Below, piece after piece: positions 8,146 to 11,443 of a stretch of 11,443 nt of DNA. Each line of letters starts with the position of its first letter. The first letter of the stretch is position 1. A program made the position numbers and the translations under genes. The stretch is from assembly GCA_028691595.1 (NCBI GenBank), contig JAQUZA010000064.1, positions 1-11,443 on the forward strand, written 5' to 3'. The notes below the pieces were generated by a model that worked only from the letters and a program-made list of their open reading frames with translations, ran no database searches and had not been told where the DNA came from. Source of the stretch: Candidatus Rifleibacteriota bacterium (lineage in GTDB: Bacteria; Muiribacteriota; Ozemobacteria; Ozemobacterales; Ozemobacteraceae).

Positions 8146-8182
8146 GCAAAACTTATGCTGCGCCAGGACAATCTTCTGTTCC

Positions 8183-8199
8183 GTATGCTATAAGCATAC
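8183..8199. repeat. Perfect 6-bp hairpin 31 bases after the kinase stop codon
   Basis: GTATGC-TATAA-GCATAC is a perfect inverted repeat able to form a stem-loop in either transcript. It lies just downstream of the chemotaxis kinase stop codon, where a terminator or 3'-end stabilising stem would be expected. The run of T required for intrinsic termination is missing, so I call it only a hairpin. Confidence 0.5.
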
Positions 8200-8229
8200 C
8201 CGGACGCGGGCTGGATGCGACAAAAGCAA

Positions 8230-9780
8230 TTACTCGGAAACCTCGTTAAGGATGCTTGTTTGTATGAGTCTTGCCGCGTCAAGTATGATAGCAATAGAAC
8301 CATCGCCCATTATTGACGCCCCTGAGAATTCTGGTACGTCGTGATAGGTTTTGCCAAGAGATTTTATTACCGTTTTATGTTCGCCAATAACCGTATCGAC
8401 AACAAAACCCACGCGCTGGCCATTGACGCGCGAAATAACTATCTGCTCTATTGCCGGGGCCTGACCTTCAATTTTGAAGAGTTCACGCAGTCTGATGTAT
8501 GGCACCAGACTGCCACGAACATTCGCGAGGTTTCCCCCGGTGGTGTTGTTCTTCGATTGTTCGCTGATCAGTTCAATACATTCTTCAACCACACTCAAGG
8601 GAATAACGAAAGCACAATTATCGATTGAAACCAGCAGGCCATCTATAATCGCAAGGGTAAGTGGCAAAACAACGTCAATTTGTGTGCCTTTACCGGGGGT
8701 TGAAAAGACTTCAACCGAGCCGCGCAACTCTTCGATGGTCTTTTTGACGACATCCATGCCGACTCCACGGCCAGAAACACTCGTAACTTCGGCGGCAGTA
8801 GAGAATCCTGGCATAAAAATCAGTTTAAAAATTTCCTGATCGCTAAGTTGCACGTTTGGAGCTACAACTTCCCGTTCAATGGCGCGCTGAAGGATTTTTT
8901 CCTTGTTCAGACCGGCACCGTCATCGCGCACGTGAATTACCACATTTCCAGAAACGTGTTCAGCCGAAAGATGAATGGTGCCTCGCCTTGGTTTGCCGGC
9001 AGCAAGGCGTTCGTCAGGAGTTTCGATACCATGATCTGCGCAGTTGCGAATCATGTGCATCAAAGGCTCATCAAGTTTATCTATAACAGTTTTATCGATT
9101 TCGGTATCGGTACCACTCATTGTAAGATCGATCTCTTTATTAAGATCTGTCGATAGATCGTGAATCAGCCGCCTGAATTTTGTAAAGGTTGATTCTACGG
9201 GCAACATTCTGACGCTGAGAGCGTTATCACGAAGGCTGTTAGTGAGCAGACTGACTTCTTCCGAGATTCCCTCAAGATCGAGCTCCTGTAAAACCTTATC
9301 TAAGTCTTCAGGTTGGGCCTTTCTTATCTTGCCGGAAACCTGAGACAACCGCTCCTGAACCGTAACAAGCTCACCGATGAGATTAAAAAGTTTGTCAAGT
9401 TTTTCTGAGGCAACCCTTATGGTTGATATCTTCTCAACCTTCGATCTGCGGGCAACTGCATCTCTTTGTCTTGCCTGTTCTTCAAGAGCCGCCTTAACAC
9501 TGTCAGGAGAAACCACTCCATCTTCAACGAGTTCTTGTCCAAGGGGCTTGTGCTTCTTCAAGCCCTTATCAAGATCCTCAGAGGTGATGTCTCCTCTTTT
9601 GATGAGAATTTCGCCGATTGGCTGAACCGTATCAGCAGTTAAACCAGATTCACTATCGACATCTTCCTCCTGGGCGAGGTGAATCTGGCAATCTTCGCCG
9701 GCGATCAGCCGCAGAAGATCTTCAAGTTCCTTTTTGTCGAGTCCGGTGCGAAAAACCGCTTCAAAATCAATTTTTTTCAT
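8230..9780 (-). CDS. cheA: Chemotaxis kinase core: P3-P4-P5 part of a split CheA
   Basis: This is the ATP-binding, dimerising and receptor-coupling portion of the CheA histidine kinase (516 residues). It contains no HPt domain, so it must phosphorylate one in trans, presumably that of the preceding gene. In order: residues 1-38 look like the second half of a P2-type docking domain; two tandem 25-residue motifs (IGEILIKRGDITSEDL at 55-70, LGQELVEDGVVSPDSV at 80-95) resemble MshEN-type repeats; P3 dimerisation helices about 115-200; P4 ATPase with N box MHMIRNCADHGIE (241-253), G1 DDGAG (286-290), F box FMPGFST (322-328), G2 SGRGVGMD (336-343) and G3 GKGT (363-366); CheW-like P5 about 375-510. 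The start ATG overlaps the upstream TGA as ATGA, and there is no strong Shine-Dalgarno, so translation probably depends on coupling. Kinase identity is secure. Confidence 0.95.
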   Translation of the reverse strand: MKKIDFEAVFRTGLDKKELEDLLRLIAGEDCQIHLAQEEDVDSESGLTADTVQPIGEILIKRGDITSEDLDKGLKKHKPLGQELVEDGVVSPDSVKAALEEQARQRDAVARRSKVEKISTIRVASEKLDKLFNLIGELVTVQERLSQVSGKIRKAQPEDLDKVLQELDLEGISEEVSLLTNSLRDNALSVRMLPVESTFTKFRRLIHDLSTDLNKEIDLTMSGTDTEIDKTVIDKLDEPLMHMIRNCADHGIETPDERLAAGKPRRGTIHLSAEHVSGNVVIHVRDDGAGLNKEKILQRAIEREVVAPNVQLSDQEIFKLIFMPGFSTAAEVTSVSGRGVGMDVVKKTIEELRGSVEVFSTPGKGTQIDVVLPLTLAIIDGLLVSIDNCAFVIPLSVVEECIELISEQSKNNTTGGNLANVRGSLVPYIRLRELFKIEGQAPAIEQIVISRVNGQRVGFVVDTVIGEHKTVIKSLGKTYHDVPEFSGASIMGDGSIAIILDAARLIQTSILNEVSE

Positions 9781-10781
9781 ATTGAATCTTCACATTCTGC
9801 CGCACTTATTTCAGCAGGCTGCTGCGGCGCTGAATAATGACCTGCCTGTTTTACAGACAAATTATCACCAAGTCGTGCCAGAACTTTTTCGAAGCGGTCC
9901 GGGCCGCTCAGAGAACCAGGGCCACGTTCATCAGCACTGACATTGATGCGGAATGTTCTGGTCTCAGGCGGCAAGCCCGCCGCACCTTCAAGGGCTGCAG
10001 CAATTGCTGTGAGTCTTTGATTTAGCTCAAGTGGCCGCTGCAGGGCAAGAAGAAGTTTTTCAGGATCAAAGTCATCCTCACTTACCTCCGCGTTGTCTTT
10101 GTAGAGGGCTTCTGCCTCAGAAAGCATCTCAACGGCGAGTTGAACAAGTTCTTCAGAAAAGATCAGACCATTACAGCGGGCCTTGCGAAACACAATTTCA
10201 AGTTGAGAGATAAATTCTGCAGCACTTTCCCGGTTCTGTATCAGCAACAGAAAAAAGATCTGGGTGATCTTCTGACCTGCAGAGTTAATCAGAGCTTTTC
10301 TATCAGTGGACTTTGAAAATCTCATCAGTTCTTCACAGGATTCCTTAAGCAGTTCAAGCGTTCTTTCGGGAGAACTGGCCGCCGAACTCTTTTTAATGGT
10401 TGCCGCCTGCCTCGCTTCAGAGAATTTCTGCAGAATACCGGCAAGGTGTTCTTCGTCGACTGGTTCACCGCCATAATGAGAATCAATAAGCGACGAAATA
10501 CAGTCATGCGCACAAAGTGCAAGATGAATCAGGTCAGGGGTAACTCTTGCCTGGCCCTGACGCAAAAAGTCACATTCACTTTCGAGCTTATGAGCGAAAT
10601 GTGAAACATCATTCAGATCAACCATAGCTGCCGAGCCTTTAATAGTATGCATAACCCTGAAAAGCCTGTCTATTTCACTCATTTCATCGGGGTTATTACT
10701 GAGGTGCAACAAGGCCTGCTCGAGTTCGAGCAAAAATTCGGCTGCTGATTCACGAAAAACACTTCTCAGATCATTTGCCAT
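9777..10781 (-). CDS. cheA: Phosphotransfer (HPt, P1) part of a split CheA
   Basis: This 334-residue protein supplies the phospho-accepting domain of CheA but no kinase domain. Residues 1-115 are an HPt helical bundle with phosphorylatable H45 in the motif MHTIKGSAAMV. Residues about 135-255 are helical and resemble a second HPt bundle without the histidine (AVEMLSEAEALYKDN and a following PEKLLLALQRPLE), which is an inference. Residues about 274-334 (RTFRINVSADERG, then FEKVLARLGD, then ISAAECEDS) match the first half of the P2-type response-regulator docking domain that many CheA proteins carry at this point. The matching second half opens the next gene. The start is supported by GGAGGA (complement of 10788-10793), 6 bases upstream, and it follows cheD by 15 bases. 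It probably acts as the phosphodonor to CheY and CheB after phosphorylation by the downstream kinase core. Confidence 0.92.
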   Translation of the reverse strand: MANDLRSVFRESAAEFLLELEQALLHLSNNPDEMSEIDRLFRVMHTIKGSAAMVDLNDVSHFAHKLESECDFLRQGQARVTPDLIHLALCAHDCISSLIDSHYGGEPVDEEHLAGILQKFSEARQAATIKKSSAASSPERTLELLKESCEELMRFSKSTDRKALINSAGQKITQIFFLLLIQNRESAAEFISQLEIVFRKARCNGLIFSEELVQLAVEMLSEAEALYKDNAEVSEDDFDPEKLLLALQRPLELNQRLTAIAAALEGAAGLPPETRTFRINVSADERGPGSLSGPDRFEKVLARLGDNLSVKQAGHYSAPQQPAEISAAECEDSI

Positions 10782-10796
10782 AGCGAATCCTCCGGC

Positions 10797-11372
10797 TTAG
10801 TCATCAAAAAGGGTGATTTCGCCGCCTTCTTCACGGTCAACATCCTGAACAACTTCGGTCTTAAAACGGGTTTCTTCGGCGATTGTGGAGTCTCTGAGTT
10901 TCTTCTGGGTCTTTTTCACAAAAACTTCATAAGTATCGGTATGAAAATCTATGACCCTGGTCCAGGGGCCACCAAAGTCATAGGCAAGTAACGGAATATT
11001 TTCGAGATGGAGAAAATTTAACAGGAATTCCACATTGCGCTGCCCGGGAGTGTTCTCCGGGTCGCCCATGGCAAGAACATTGCCGCCGCCAAAAGCCTTG
11101 GCATTAATACGACTTCTTCTGGCCCCTAGCTTGAGCATTTCGTTAATCAATATTTCCATGGCGTGAATTCCATAGCGAGTGCTGGCATCAAAATGCGCAA
11201 CATCCGGGTTATGCACCAGGAGAATATGATTCATTCCGGCTACCCCTGCCTCAGGATCGAAGAGACAAGCAGAAACACATGAACCAAGCAAAGTATTCAA
11301 TACCGCCTTGCCACGACAGGCATGCAACTTGCCAATGTTAACGTGTATTTTTGGTATTGTCAGCCCTGACAT
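10797..11372 (-). CDS. cheD: Chemoreceptor glutamine deamidase CheD
   Basis: CheD deamidates specific glutamines on chemoreceptors in the cytoplasm, and in some bacteria it works with CheC to tune adaptation. The 191-residue protein shows the catalytic motif LLGSCVSACLFDP with Cys32 and GMNHILL with His49, matching the Cys/His pair of the family; Thr27 is close to the usual threonine position. AKAFGGGNVL (91-100) and GQRNVEFLLNFL (110-121) are also typical. Residues after about 155 form a charged, acidic C-terminal extension beyond the usual fold. The ATG overlaps the end of cheB by 13 bases. GGGAGG lies inside cheB 10 bases upstream, so the two are translationally linked. No cheC is visible here. 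Identification is secure. Confidence 0.95.
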   Translation of the reverse strand: MSGLTIPKIHVNIGKLHACRGKAVLNTLLGSCVSACLFDPEAGVAGMNHILLVHNPDVAHFDASTRYGIHAMEILINEMLKLGARRSRINAKAFGGGNVLAMGDPENTPGQRNVEFLLNFLHLENIPLLAYDFGGPWTRVIDFHTDTYEVFVKKTQKKLRDSTIAEETRFKTEVVQDVDREEGGEITLFDD

Positions 11373-11443
11373 ATCTGCAATACCTCCCTGGCAATGCGGT
11401 CTAAGGGCAGAACCTTATCAGCTGCACCGAGTTTTATTGCCTC
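11360..11443 (-). CDS. cheB: CheB methylesterase, C-terminal end only (runs off right edge)
   Basis: The last 27 codons of a gene enter from the right edge and stop at TGA 11362-11360. The peptide EAIKLGAADKVLPLDRIARE followed by VLQICQG matches the C-terminus of CheB, the receptor methylesterase, where Glu-Ala-Ile-x-x-Gly-Ala and V-L-P-L-D are typical. CheB removes methyl groups from chemoreceptors and is activated by phosphotransfer from CheA, which fits the following genes. The Shine-Dalgarno of cheD lies within this end. Only the tail is seen, so the call rests on a short match plus context. Confidence 0.8.
   Translation of the reverse strand, partial: EAIKLGAADKVLPLDRIAREVLQICQG

Noticed and set aside
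8101..8229. Cyclic-di-GMP (GEMM) riboswitch in the cheA-HDOD gap, suggested by a GAA-containing hairpin and a GGGCAAAAC string on the plus strand
   Set aside because: The conserved core and second helix of the class are absent, and the strand with the partial likeness is opposite to the neighbouring genes.
8010..8303. A 97-codon minus-strand frame spanning the end of the kinase gene and the following gap
   Set aside because: It overlaps the CheW-like domain of the kinase in another frame, lacks a ribosome binding site, and its sequence looks like translated non-coding DNA.
8474..8839. A 121-codon plus-strand frame opposite the kinase gene
   Set aside because: It is antisense to the conserved P4-P5 region and has no independent support.
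9765..9785. Programmed -1 frameshifting on the A-rich stretch to fuse the two CheA parts
   Set aside because: The slippery-looking run of seven A (minus strand) lies after the first gene's TGA, so a ribosome in that frame would terminate before reaching it. Coupled reinitiation at ATGA fits better.

Overview
The window reads as chromosomal, protein-coding DNA of moderate GC from a motile bacterium, probably Gram-negative. The support for this is Sec-type signal peptides on two proteins, a periplasmic-binding-like protein at the left edge, and a chemotaxis operon. No rRNA or other taxonomic marker is present, so I do not name a genus. Genes are densely packed. Two convergent pairs end within 8-9 bp of each other, there is one divergent intergenic region, and one gap longer than 300 bp.

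Left part (1-3986): the edge carries the 5' part of a secreted binding-protein-like gene on the minus strand. A 405-bp divergent gap follows. Then comes tex, an RNA-binding S1/YqgF protein on the plus strand with a good promoter and Shine-Dalgarno (SD) site. Convergent to tex is a YihY/BrkB-family inner-membrane protein.

Middle (3987-6761): one large exported type I pullulanase (CBM41, N2-like region, CBM48, GH13). All catalytic residues are visible. The catalytic half most resembles, from memory, the surface pullulanases of streptococci, but there is no cell-wall anchor here.

Right part (6770-11443, all minus strand): a chemotaxis operon runs in from the right edge in the order cheB (3' end only), cheD, a phosphotransfer (HPt) protein, and the CheA kinase core. 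After a 224-bp gap comes an HDOD-domain protein whose N-terminal 110 residues look like a degenerate STAS domain. CheB and CheD adjust receptor modification. The HPt protein and kinase core together supply the parts of one CheA.

The most notable observation is that CheA is divided between two genes overlapping by ATGA, and the break falls inside what looks like a P2-type docking domain. Either the gene is genuinely split and translationally coupled, or it is frameshifted. The local sequence argues against a simple homopolymer error. I found no CRISPR array, insertion sequence, tRNA, rRNA or clearly undescribed multi-gene system.
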